A stretch of DNA of 12,302 nt from an uncultured Alistipes sp. (GTDB taxonomy: Bacteria; Bacteroidota; Bacteroidia; Bacteroidales; Rikenellaceae): the NCBI GenBank assembly GCA_947173915.1, contig CAMWGZ010000020.1, positions 1 to 12,302 of the forward strand, given 5' to 3'. Every line of letters begins with the position of its first letter. Within the stretch, counting starts at the first letter, position 1. The translations under genes and the position numbers were made by a program. Below the pieces are notes generated by a model. It had not been told where the DNA came from. It saw nothing but the letters and a program-made list of their open reading frames with translations, and ran no database searches. Of the stretch, positions 6,178 through 12,302 are shown piece after piece.

Positions 6178-7062
6178 ATGGAGGCCCGGTGGCGGATCAG
6201 AGCGACGGCCCGGAATTTGACCCGGGAGGAGACGGTGCGGATCGAGCGCCTCGCACGTGCGTGCGGGCTGCATCCGTGTGTACCGGAGTGCGCTGCGGTC
6301 GTTCCGACGGTCCGGGAGGGGATCGGATGCGCCGATCTTTTCTTCGCGGGCGGGGCTGTCGATCGGGAGCGCCTCTACGGCGGGCTGATCGCTCTGGCGC
6401 GGGACGAGGGGATCGCCGCCGCCTTCTCGGTCGCGGAACCCGCCGTGCCCCGGGCCGTGGGGTTCGATCTGGACTCGACGCTGGTGCCGGTCGAACTGCT
6501 CGACCTGCTGGCTTTCCGGGCGGGGATCGGGGATCGCATGGTGCGTCTTACCGAGCGGACGATGCGCGGGGAGCTGGATTTCCGGCGCAGCTTCCTGCAC
6601 CGCGTCTCGCTGCTTGCGGGGCTGCCGGTCGGGGTGCTCGACGATCTGGTGCGGAGCATGCCGCTGACCGGAGGGGCCGAACAGACGCTCGCTGCGCTGC
6701 GGCGGCTGGGGTGCCGCACGGCGGTAATAACGGGCGGATTCTCTTTTTTCGCCGAGTCGGTGCGGGAGCGGCTGGGGCTGGGGCTGGATCGCAGCTACGC
6801 GACCCGGGCCGAGGTATGCGGGGGGCGGCTTACGGGCCGCTGTGCGGGCGAGGTGCTCGACGAACGGGGCAAGGCGGCGGCGCTCGCCGATCTGTGCCGG
6901 TGCGAGGGAATCGCTGCGGAGCAGGCTGCCGCTGTGGGCGACGGTGCCAACGACATCGCGATGCTTGCGGCGGCGGGACGGGGTGTCGCCTATCATGCAG
7001 CGCCGTGTGCCGCACGGCGGGCGCTGCCGCTCACGGCGCTGCTGCCGCTGCTTGTGGAGTGA
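6178..7062 (+). CDS. serB: Phosphoserine phosphatase SerB
   Basis: SerB dephosphorylates O-phosphoserine in the last step of serine synthesis. It is a cytosolic HAD-superfamily enzyme. All four HAD motifs are present: motif I FDLDSTLV (96-103) with nucleophile D97 and acid D99, motif II ITGG (184-187) with T185, K232 of motif III (RGKAAAL), and motif IV GDGANDIA (254-261). The cap region, including MRGELDF (129-135), is typical of SerB. The protein is 294 residues. As I recall them, many Bacteroidales SerB proteins exceed 400 residues with two ACT-like N-terminal domains, while here residues 1-90 resemble only the second. ATG 6178 follows a promoter box by 24 bases; an open frame continues upstream to 6058 but crosses the promoters and enters cobU. 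Base composition is very GC-rich. mutY follows after 41 bases, probably co-transcribed. Confidence 0.9.
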   Translation: MEARWRIRATARNLTREETVRIERLARACGLHPCVPECAAVVPTVREGIGCADLFFAGGAVDRERLYGGLIALARDEGIAAAFSVAEPAVPRAVGFDLDSTLVPVELLDLLAFRAGIGDRMVRLTERTMRGELDFRRSFLHRVSLLAGLPVGVLDDLVRSMPLTGGAEQTLAALRRLGCRTAVITGGFSFFAESVRERLGLGLDRSYATRAEVCGGRLTGRCAGEVLDERGKAAALADLCRCEGIAAEQAAAVGDGANDIAMLAAAGRGVAYHAAPCAARRALPLTALLPLLVE

Positions 7063-7103
7063 GCGCTTTTTTTTGAACAGGAACGAATCGAACCGTGTCG
7101 TAT

Positions 7104-8186
7104 ATGAAACAATGCGAAACTGCGGTGCTCGCCGATCGCGAGGTGGCCTTTCGGCTGGAGGAGTGGTATGCCCGCCGGGGGCGGGACCTGCCCTGGCGAC
7201 GGACGCGCGATCCCTACCGGATCTGGCTGTCGGAGATCATTCTCCAGCAGACCCGCGTGGCGCAGGGCGAAGCCTACTACCTCCGCTTCGAGGAGGAGTT
7301 CCCCGACGTGCGGGCGCTGGCCGCCGCGCCGGAGGATCGGGTGCTCAAATGCTGGCAGGGGCTGGGCTACTATTCCCGGGCGCGCAACCTGCTGACGGCC
7401 GCGCGGCTGATCGTCGAGCGGCACGGCGGTATCTTTCCGACCGACTACGCCGCCGTGCGGGCGTTGCCCGGGGTGGGGGACTATACGGCTGCGGCGGTCT
7501 GCTCGATCGCTTTCGATGAGCCTCGGGCCGTTTTGGACGGCAATGTGTTCCGCATACTCTCGCGTCTTTACGACCTGGAGGAGCCGATCGACACCGCCTC
7601 CGGGCGGCGGAGGTTCGCCGGGCTGGCCGATGCGCTGCTCGATCGGGCGCATCCGGGACTCTACAACCAGGCGATGATGGATTTCGGCGCTCTCTGCTGC
7701 CTGCCGGCGCAGCCCCGCTGCGAGGAGGAGTGTCCTTTGCGGGACCGCTGTCTTGCCCGGGCAGCCGGGACGGTGGACCGCCGCCCCGTCAAGCAGGGGC
7801 GTGCGTCGGTTGCGCCCCGCTATTTCAACTACCTGCACCTGACCTGCGGCGGCGAGTCGCTGCTGGCGCGACGCGAGGCGGGCGACATCTGGCAAGGGCT
7901 GTACGAGTTTCCGCTCATCGAGAGCGACCGTCCGCTGGAGTATGCCGAGCTGGCGGCGGACGATCGGTTCCGCACCCTGCTCGGCGCGTGCGGGCCGCTG
8001 CACCATGCCGGAAGCGTGGCGCTGCCGGTGCACCGCTTGTCGCACCGGGCCATCCATGCCGTCTTCCACCGCATCGAGTGCGCGCGGTGGACCGAAGAGC
8101 TGCTGCTGCGCTACCGACGTGTACGGCAGGAGGAGCTGGGCGACTATGCCGTCTCGCGGCTGACCGAGCGCTACCTCTCCCGTTGA
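7104..8186 (+). CDS. mutY: A/G-specific adenine glycosylase MutY
   Basis: MutY removes adenine mispaired with 8-oxoguanine in DNA. The 360-residue length is normal. The catalytic core has WLSEIILQQTRV (41-52) with catalytic E44, the helix-hairpin-helix LPGVGDYTAAA (121-131), and D145 in LDGNVF. A Cys cluster for the [4Fe-4S] cluster follows at C199, C206, C210 and C216, with an unusual three-residue gap between the second and third Cys. The C-terminal Nudix-like domain that recognises 8-oxoguanine is present, with WQGLYEFPL (263-271) and a late LSHRAIHAVFHRI (312-324) segment. I chose ATG 7104; an in-frame GTG at 7095 adds three residues. No promoter box is seen in the 41-base gap after serB, so read-through from serB is likely. 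It ends before a two-sided terminator. Confidence 0.94.
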   Translation: MKQCETAVLADREVAFRLEEWYARRGRDLPWRRTRDPYRIWLSEIILQQTRVAQGEAYYLRFEEEFPDVRALAAAPEDRVLKCWQGLGYYSRARNLLTAARLIVERHGGIFPTDYAAVRALPGVGDYTAAAVCSIAFDEPRAVLDGNVFRILSRLYDLEEPIDTASGRRRFAGLADALLDRAHPGLYNQAMMDFGALCCLPAQPRCEEECPLRDRCLARAAGTVDRRPVKQGRASVAPRYFNYLHLTCGGESLLARREAGDIWQGLYEFPLIESDRPLEYAELAADDRFRTLLGACGPLHHAGSVALPVHRLSHRAIHAVFHRIECARWTEELLLRYRRVRQEELGDYAVSRLTERYLSR

Positions 8187-8255
8187 TTCGGGGGCGGCGC
8201 TGCACTACCTCTCTCTTGCGGGTGTGGTGTTGCGGCGGCTCTTCCCGCGAAAGAG

Positions 8256-8289
8256 AAACCCCTCCCGGGATATTTCCGGGAGGGGTTTT
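8256..8289. terminator. Two-sided terminator between mutY and deoC
   Basis: Bases 8256-8268 pair perfectly with 8276-8288 (13 bp, AAACCCCTCCCGG against its complement) around a seven-base loop. On the plus strand it ends in TTTT (8286-8289), and on the minus strand in TTT followed by CTCTTTC. It lies 69 bases after the mutY stop and 34 bases beyond the deoC stop, so it suits both convergent genes, with stronger T-richness on the plus strand. Confidence 0.85.
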
Positions 8290-8322
8290 GCGTTGTCTGC
8301 CGGCAGACGCTGCTGCGGCAGG

Positions 8323-9201
8323 CTAAAAGAACTTCACGTCGCGTCCCTCGATGGCCGAGAGCAGGTTGTTCGCAGCGGACGAGGCACCGATGCGGAAGAG
8401 TTCGGGAGTGAGCCACTCGCGGCCGAGCACCTCCTCGACGATCGTGTAGTAGAGGGCGGCATCTTCCGCCGTGCGGACTCCTCCGGCGGGTTTGAATCCC
8501 ACCTTGCGTCCCGTCCGGGCGTGGTAGTCGCGGATCGCCTCGCACATCACGAAAGCCGCTTCGGGGGTTGCCGAAACGTCGGTCTTGCCGGTCGAGGTCT
8601 TGACGAAGTCGGCACCGGCGAACATCGAGAGCAGCGAGGCCTTGCGGATCAGGTCGGGACTCTTCAGCGCGCCCGACTCGATGATGACCTTCAGCACCAC
8701 GTCGGGGTCCGTTTCCGCCCGGATCGCCTCGACCTCGTTGGCCGCCTCGTCGTAATGGCCCTGGAGCATCTTGCCGACGTTGAGCACTATATCGACCTCG
8801 TCGGCACCGTTCTCGACAGCCATGGCCACCTCCAGCGCCTTGACTTCAAGGAAGGTCTGCGACGAAGGGAAGCCGCCCGCCACGCTCGTGATGCGCAGGT
8901 CGGTGCCGTCGATGGCGACACCCACCGTCTCGACGAAGGGCGGGTAGATGCAGATCGAGGCGACGTTGGGCAGGTGGGGGAACTCCTTGTAGAAGGCGAC
9001 CGCCTTGCCGGCGAACTCGGAGACCGACTCCACCGAATCGTTACACGAAAGAGTGGTCAGGTCGATGGCCGAATAGCATAACTTATAGACCTCCGGATTT
9101 CTGTTGCGCTCGGCCGCCTTGCGCAGGCGCGCCACCTCCTCGGCCACCCGCTCCTGGCTCGGAGCCGGACCGTATTCCTTCAAATGATTCGCGTATTCCA
9201 T
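8323..9201 (-). CDS. deoC: Deoxyribose-phosphate aldolase
   Basis: DeoC cleaves 2-deoxyribose 5-phosphate to glyceraldehyde 3-phosphate and acetaldehyde, completing salvage of deoxynucleosides in the cytosol. It is a class I (Schiff-base) TIM-barrel aldolase. The Schiff-base Lys is K201 in FVKTSTGK, the second active-site Lys is K237 in GFKPAGGVRT (235-244), and D137 in EVDIVLN corresponds to the catalytic Asp of the E. coli enzyme. At 292 residues this is the longer form, with an N-terminal helical extension (1-40) that bacterial short forms of about 220 lack. The start is the ATG at 9201. A TAATTTTG box at 9307-9300 would give a leader of roughly 90 bases. No nucleoside phosphorylase or phosphopentomutase gene is adjacent. 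The family call is secure. Confidence 0.94.
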   Translation of the reverse strand: MEYANHLKEYGPAPSQERVAEEVARLRKAAERNRNPEVYKLCYSAIDLTTLSCNDSVESVSEFAGKAVAFYKEFPHLPNVASICIYPPFVETVGVAIDGTDLRITSVAGGFPSSQTFLEVKALEVAMAVENGADEVDIVLNVGKMLQGHYDEAANEVEAIRAETDPDVVLKVIIESGALKSPDLIRKASLLSMFAGADFVKTSTGKTDVSATPEAAFVMCEAIRDYHARTGRKVGFKPAGGVRTAEDAALYYTIVEEVLGREWLTPELFRIGASSAANNLLSAIEGRDVKFF

Positions 9202-9299
9202 AATGGCTTCTGTTTTTACGACCGGAACTCCGGTTCCGTTTGCCTTGCGTTTGCTTCCTGCAGGCAGGGTCCGTGGTTCCGAAAAAAGTTTATTTTCAG

Positions 9300-9307
9300 C
9301 AAAATTA
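9300..9307 (-). promoter_or_regulatory. Probable -7 box of the deoC promoter
   Basis: On the minus strand this reads TAATTTTG, an exact TAnnTTTG match in an AT-rich patch. No TTG-like -33 element is seen 17-23 bases upstream, which lowers confidence. It would place transcription about 90 bases before the deoC ATG. Confidence 0.4.
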
Positions 9308-9415
9308 GCAATTTTTCGGATTTTTTCCGCTTTCGGGCGGTCCGATCCGTTTTTTTGTGTGCCAATTCCGTGCCGAACGCTCCGCTCTTCGGAAAAAGAG
9401 GGCCTGCGGATACGG

Positions 9416-9452
9416 AAAACGTCCGCATCTTCCGGAAGATGCGGACGTTTTT
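9416..9452 (-). terminator. Perfect palindromic terminator after the lipoprotein gene
   Basis: Bases 9416-9433 and 9434-9451 are exact reverse complements, a 36-base palindrome without a spacer (CTTCCGGAAG at the centre). It would fold as a hairpin of about 16 bp with a four-base CCGG loop, flanked by A4 and T5, so it can act in either direction. It starts 32 bases past the lipoprotein stop on the minus strand. Confidence 0.75.
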
Positions 9453-9483
9453 CTCTGCGGACGTTGCGCTCCGCAAGTCGGAT

Positions 9484-11211
9484 TTAGAAGGTCAGTCCGT
9501 TCTCGAAGAGCGATCTGAAGTGTGCGTCGCGGGCAGCTTTTTCGGCCAGCGATGCCTCCTTCTTCACGGCGCTGCGCAGCTGAGCCTCGGCGGTCTTCAT
9601 GTCGCCCTGCTCCGATGCGATCACGGCACGCAGGTAGTCGGCCTCGGCCGAAGCGTCCTTGGCGATCGCACGCTTGGCGGCGGCGTAGTCCTTGTTGAGG
9701 GTGTTGGCGATGGCGGCGTTCTTGCCCTCCAGCTGCTTGGCGGCGGCGTTGTACTCGCCCTGTGCGGCGGCTACCAGGCTCTTGGTCTTGGCATCGGCAC
9801 CCTTGGCATACTTCTCGGCTTCGGCGATGTTGCCGTTAGCCAGGTTGGCCAGGGCCATGTTGCCGTTCAGCGCGGCCGACGACTCGCCCAGGCGGGCCGC
9901 CTTCCGGAAACACTCGAGCGCCTCGGCCTCATGGCCGGTCTTGGTCAGCACGATGCCCAGGTTGTTGTAGGCGCGTGCGTCGTCGTACTTGCGGGCCGCA
10001 TGGCTCAGCACGGCCACTTTGGTGGCATCGTCCTCGGCAACCGATTCGGCGATGAAGAGAAGCTCGTTGAGGTTCAGCTCGTCCAGCTTGCCGGCATTGA
10101 CCAGCGCCATCATCTCGGCATCGCTCTTGCCCTCGATGTCGGTGCTGTTTACCACCAGCGCGCGGCGCAGCTGCGGCAGCACGTCCTTCTTCAGTTCATC
10201 GAATACCGAAGCCATGTTCTTGATCTGCTCCTCGCGCTGCGTCGAAGAGGTGTACATGCTCAGCACCTGGAGGATCAGCTCCTTGTCCTTGATGTCGGAA
10301 GCGCGCACCAGCTCCTGGAAGCCCTCCCAGTCCTCGCCGTAGGCGGCTACGTCGATCGACAGGCCCGAATCCTTGAGCAGCTTGGCGATGACCTTGTCGC
10401 CCGACTCGCTGCGCTCCTTGGAGAGCTTGTCGTTGAACTTCATCGGGCCGTCGGGCGAAGCATAGCCCTTCACGGCGATGTGCTGCGTGGCGCGGTCGTT
10501 CTTCAGGTTCTCATCGACATTGGCCTTGAATGCCGACAGGTCGGCCTTTTTCAGCGCCTTGTCGGTCACGTTGGCGCGGTTCATCGCGTAGAGGATCTCG
10601 GCCTTATCGACCTCGGTGGTCACGCGCTTGTAGTCGCTCGGCAGGGCCGTCATGGCCTCGTCGTAGGCCAGCTCCTGCTGGAGGGTATTGACACCGCGTG
10701 CAACGACCAGACCGCACTCGCGGACGATCGCCGGGTTCTTCTCCAGCTCCTTGGCCTTGACGATCTCGCCCGTGTTGGCGTTCAGCAGCATGAATTCGTC
10801 GCCGGCAGCGCATTTGGCTTCGATGCGCAGCTGCAGTTCGGAGAGCTGCATCCGCTCGTCGTAGGGAAATTCGACGTGCATCGTGTAGGTGCCGCCCAGC
10901 TTCTTATCGACGGTGGTGTAGTTCTCCTTGACCTTCGATCCCTGGAAGAACTTCGGCGTGCCGGCCACTTCGCCCTCGGCGAATACCATGACCGGCGTAA
11001 CCTTGACGATCGCCTTGGGGTTGAAATATTTTGCGGGGAACGTAGCCGTGATGTCGGCTGCGACCGTCCCGTTGTTGAGTACCAACATTTCGGGCGTGCA
11101 GGTCAGCGAGGTGTCGTCGCCGTTCTTGGCCATCTTCTTGAAACAGTTGCAACCGGAGATCGTCAGGGAGACGACTGCAAGTGCCAGAGTAAGTTTCATC
11201 AACTTTTTCAT
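9484..11211 (-). CDS. OmpA-like/TPR lipoprotein of Bacteroidales type
   Basis: This 575-residue protein is probably an outer-membrane-associated lipoprotein. Residues 1-20 form a signal peptide ending in a lipobox, LTISGC, with C21 as the lipidated residue. Residues 35-150 look like a beta-rich domain. An OmpA C-terminal-like domain spans about 205-350, with VKGYASPDG (247-255) and FNDKLSKERSESG (259-271). The stretch YGEDWEGF (291-298) is a wording I associate with Bacteroidales OmpA-family proteins. Residues 410-560 carry TPR-like repeats, clearest at ARAYNNLGIVLTKTG (412-426), and the tail is rich in Ala, Lys and Glu. I recognise it as a conserved Bacteroidales protein type but know no proven function; envelope scaffolding or peptidoglycan attachment is an inference. 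It is flanked by a terminator downstream and by pnp upstream, and no strong promoter box was found. Confidence 0.82.
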   Translation of the reverse strand: MKKLMKLTLALAVVSLTISGCNCFKKMAKNGDDTSLTCTPEMLVLNNGTVAADITATFPAKYFNPKAIVKVTPVMVFAEGEVAGTPKFFQGSKVKENYTTVDKKLGGTYTMHVEFPYDERMQLSELQLRIEAKCAAGDEFMLLNANTGEIVKAKELEKNPAIVRECGLVVARGVNTLQQELAYDEAMTALPSDYKRVTTEVDKAEILYAMNRANVTDKALKKADLSAFKANVDENLKNDRATQHIAVKGYASPDGPMKFNDKLSKERSESGDKVIAKLLKDSGLSIDVAAYGEDWEGFQELVRASDIKDKELILQVLSMYTSSTQREEQIKNMASVFDELKKDVLPQLRRALVVNSTDIEGKSDAEMMALVNAGKLDELNLNELLFIAESVAEDDATKVAVLSHAARKYDDARAYNNLGIVLTKTGHEAEALECFRKAARLGESSAALNGNMALANLANGNIAEAEKYAKGADAKTKSLVAAAQGEYNAAAKQLEGKNAAIANTLNKDYAAAKRAIAKDASAEADYLRAVIASEQGDMKTAEAQLRSAVKKEASLAEKAARDAHFRSLFENGLTF

Positions 11212-11269
11212 AACTGGTTTTTTTAATTGGTGTAATTCCTTGTGTTCGGTTTTGTCGTCATCCCGCAGT

Positions 11270-11277
11270 CAAGGATA
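11270..11277 (-). promoter_or_regulatory. Weak candidate -7 box for the lipoprotein gene
   Basis: The minus strand reads TATCCTTG, one mismatch from TAnnTTTG, 58 bases before the lipoprotein ATG. No -33 element is evident at normal spacing. It is the best candidate in a 171-base gap. Transcription reading through from pnp is an alternative. Confidence 0.25.
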
Positions 11278-11323
11278 GCTGTCCGGATGCCGCCTTGTGA
11301 AGTATATGCAACTATCGTGCAAA

Positions 11324-11374
11324 TTTCGTTTCGCGCCCGAATCCATGGCAGGATTTCGGGCGCGAAAAACGAAA
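11324..11374 (-). terminator. 3' stem-loop after pnp, lacking a U-tract
   Basis: TTTCGCGCCCGAATCC (11329-11344) pairs with 11351-11367 apart from one bulged base, around the loop ATGGCA. The pairing can extend outward to 11324 and 11374 with a small bulge. It lies 8 bases past the pnp stop on the minus strand. The downstream tail on that strand is GAAATTTGC rather than a T-run, so it may be a processed or stabilising 3' end rather than a full intrinsic terminator. Confidence 0.5.
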
Positions 11375-11382
11375 GGGGGGGG

Positions 11383-12302
11383 TTACTCTTTTTTCTCCGG
11401 ACGACGGCGCGGACGATCTCCGCGGTCGCGGGGTCTGCGCTCCTGCTCGACCCATCCTTCGGGCTGGGGCAGCAGGGCACGGTGCGAAAGTTTGAGCTTG
11501 TTGGTCTTGGGGTCGATGCCGATGACCTTGACCTCGATCATGTCGCCCTCCTTCAGGCCGCTCTCCTCCATCGTCTCGAAACGCTTGTAGTCGATCTCCG
11601 AGATGTGGAGCAGTGCATCCTTGCCGGGAAGGATCTCGACGAACGCACCGAAAGGCATGATCGAACGCACCTTGCCGTTATAGACATCGCCCACCTCGGG
11701 GGTTGCCACGATGCTCTTGATGCGCATCAGCGCGGCATCCATCGCCTCCTTGTCCAGACCGAAGATATCGACGATACCCTTGTTCTCGACCTCGGTAATG
11801 GTAATGGTCGTGCCGGTGGTCTTCTGAATATCCTGAATTACCTTGCCGCCCGGGCCGATCACGGCACCGATCATATCCTGAGGAATGGTAATCTGGACGA
11901 TGCGCGGCACGAACGGACGGTAGTCCTCGCGCGGCTCGGCGATGCACTCCGTAAGCTTGCCCAGGATGTGCATGCGGCCGACGCGGGCCTGCTCCAGTGC
12001 CTTGGCCAGCACCTCGTAGGAGAGGCCATCGACCTTGATATCCATCTGCGTCGCGGTAATACCGTCGGCGGTACCCGTGACCTTGAAGTCCATGTCGCCC
12101 AGGTGGTCCTCATCGCCCAGGATGTCGGAGAGCACGGCCCAGCGGCCCGTCGCCGAGTCGGAGATCAGACCCATCGCGATGCCCGAAACGGGTTTCTTCA
12201 GCTTTACGCCGGCATCCATCAGCGCCAGCGTGCCGGCGCAGACGGTGGCCATCGACGACGAGCCGTTCGACTCGAGGATGTCCGACACCACGCGCACGGC
12301 GT
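11383..12302 (-). CDS. pnp: Polynucleotide phosphorylase, 3' part (runs off the window)
   Basis: PNPase degrades RNA phosphorolytically from the 3' end as a trimer and is a core part of RNA turnover. About 306 C-terminal residues are visible and the N-terminal half lies beyond the right edge. Counting from the GTG codon at 12297 (an internal Val), the order is: the end of the second RNase PH domain, with SNGSSSMA (10-17) and [13 protein letters not shown] (60-72) holding the catalytic Asp residues; a KH domain with [13 protein letters not shown] (143-155); an S1 domain (203-273) with [15 protein letters not shown] (207-221) and DALLHISEI (227-235); and a basic tail rich in Arg (286-304). The codon before GTG is GCC and the frame is open to the edge, so no start is present here. 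Eight C residues follow the TAA stop on the coding strand, before the 3' stem-loop. Confidence 0.95.
   Translation of the reverse strand, partial: AVRVVSDILESNGSSSMATVCAGTLALMDAGVKLKKPVSGIAMGLISDSATGRWAVLSDILGDEDHLGDMDFKVTGTADGITATQMDIKVDGLSYEVLAKALEQARVGRMHILGKLTECIAEPREDYRPFVPRIVQITIPQDMIGAVIGPGGKVIQDIQKTTGTTITITEVENKGIVDIFGLDKEAMDAALMRIKSIVATPEVGDVYNGKVRSIMPFGAFVEILPGKDALLHISEIDYKRFETMEESGLKEGDMIEVKVIGIDPKTNKLKLSHRALLPQPEGWVEQERRPRDRGDRPRRRPEKKE

Larger units (their letters stand above)
9202..9483. other. Intergenic region with deoC leader and several stem-loops
   Basis: This 282-base gap between deoC and the lipoprotein gene holds no convincing coding frame. It contains a -7 box for deoC (9300-9307), a folded element followed by a T7 run on the plus strand (9317-9356), the palindromic terminator (9416-9452), and a small hairpin, TGCGGA at 9456-9461 against TCCGCA at 9470-9475. 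TGCGGACGTT occurs twice (9440-9449 and 9456-9465). A plus-strand frame crosses the gap but continues antisense through the lipoprotein gene, so it is taken as spurious. Confidence 0.6.

Noticed and set aside
9184-11226. A plus-strand open frame of about 680 codons running antisense through the lipoprotein gene.
   Set aside because: It has no recognisable domain, is rich in repetitive Leu/Val/Gly/His wording typical of shadow translation in GC-rich DNA, and lies opposite a clear lipoprotein with signal peptide, lipobox, OmpA-like and TPR signatures.
1-12302. CRISPR arrays, insertion sequences, toxin-antitoxin pairs, defence genes, tRNA or rRNA genes.
   Set aside because: Both strands were read through. 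No repeat-spacer pattern, transposase motif, tRNA-like cloverleaf or rRNA segment was recognised, and the gaps are too short and already accounted for.

Overview
The window looks like chromosomal DNA from a GC-rich member of the Bacteroidota, most likely Alistipes or a close relative in the Rikenellaceae. The clues are repeated Bacteroidota-type -7 promoter boxes (TAnnTTTG) in short AT-rich gaps, almost no Shine-Dalgarno sequences, a lipoprotein of a type familiar from Bacteroidales, and protein wording typical of that order in DeoC, CobC and the SDR enzyme. I judged this from recognised sequence features, not from a database search. No tRNA, rRNA, CRISPR array, insertion sequence or phage gene is visible, and the content is mainly housekeeping and salvage metabolism.

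Layout. (1) 1-105 is a divergent promoter region. Its left-facing promoter serves a gene outside the window. Its right-facing promoter heads a five-gene operon: VOC/glyoxalase-like protein, TsaC/YrdC-type threonylcarbamoyl-AMP synthase, 4HBT thioesterase, PhnP-like metallo-hydrolase and SDR oxidoreductase. The operon ends at a strong intrinsic terminator (3173-3224). (2) 3223-6101 on the minus strand is a tight cobU-cobT-cobS-cobC operon for assembling the nucleotide loop of cobalamin. CobU activates cobinamide, CobT makes alpha-ribazole phosphate, CobS joins the two and CobC removes the last phosphate. (3) A 76-bp gap with interleaved divergent promoters separates cobU from serB (phosphoserine phosphatase), which is followed by mutY (A/G adenine glycosylase). 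(4) mutY converges on deoC (deoxyribose-phosphate aldolase) across a two-sided terminator. (5) Upstream of deoC lie a 282-bp gap with several stem-loops, a 575-residue OmpA-like/TPR lipoprotein gene, and the 3' part of pnp (polynucleotide phosphorylase), which runs off the right edge. All three genes are on the minus strand.

I did not find a convincing undescribed system. The most worthwhile observations are an almost leaderless promoter for the cobalamin operon with no room for a riboswitch, interleaved face-to-face promoters, a MutY iron-sulfur loop with one extra residue, a short SerB with a single N-terminal domain, an OmpA-like domain lacking the usual peptidoglycan-binding Asp, and unexplained structure in the gap upstream of deoC.
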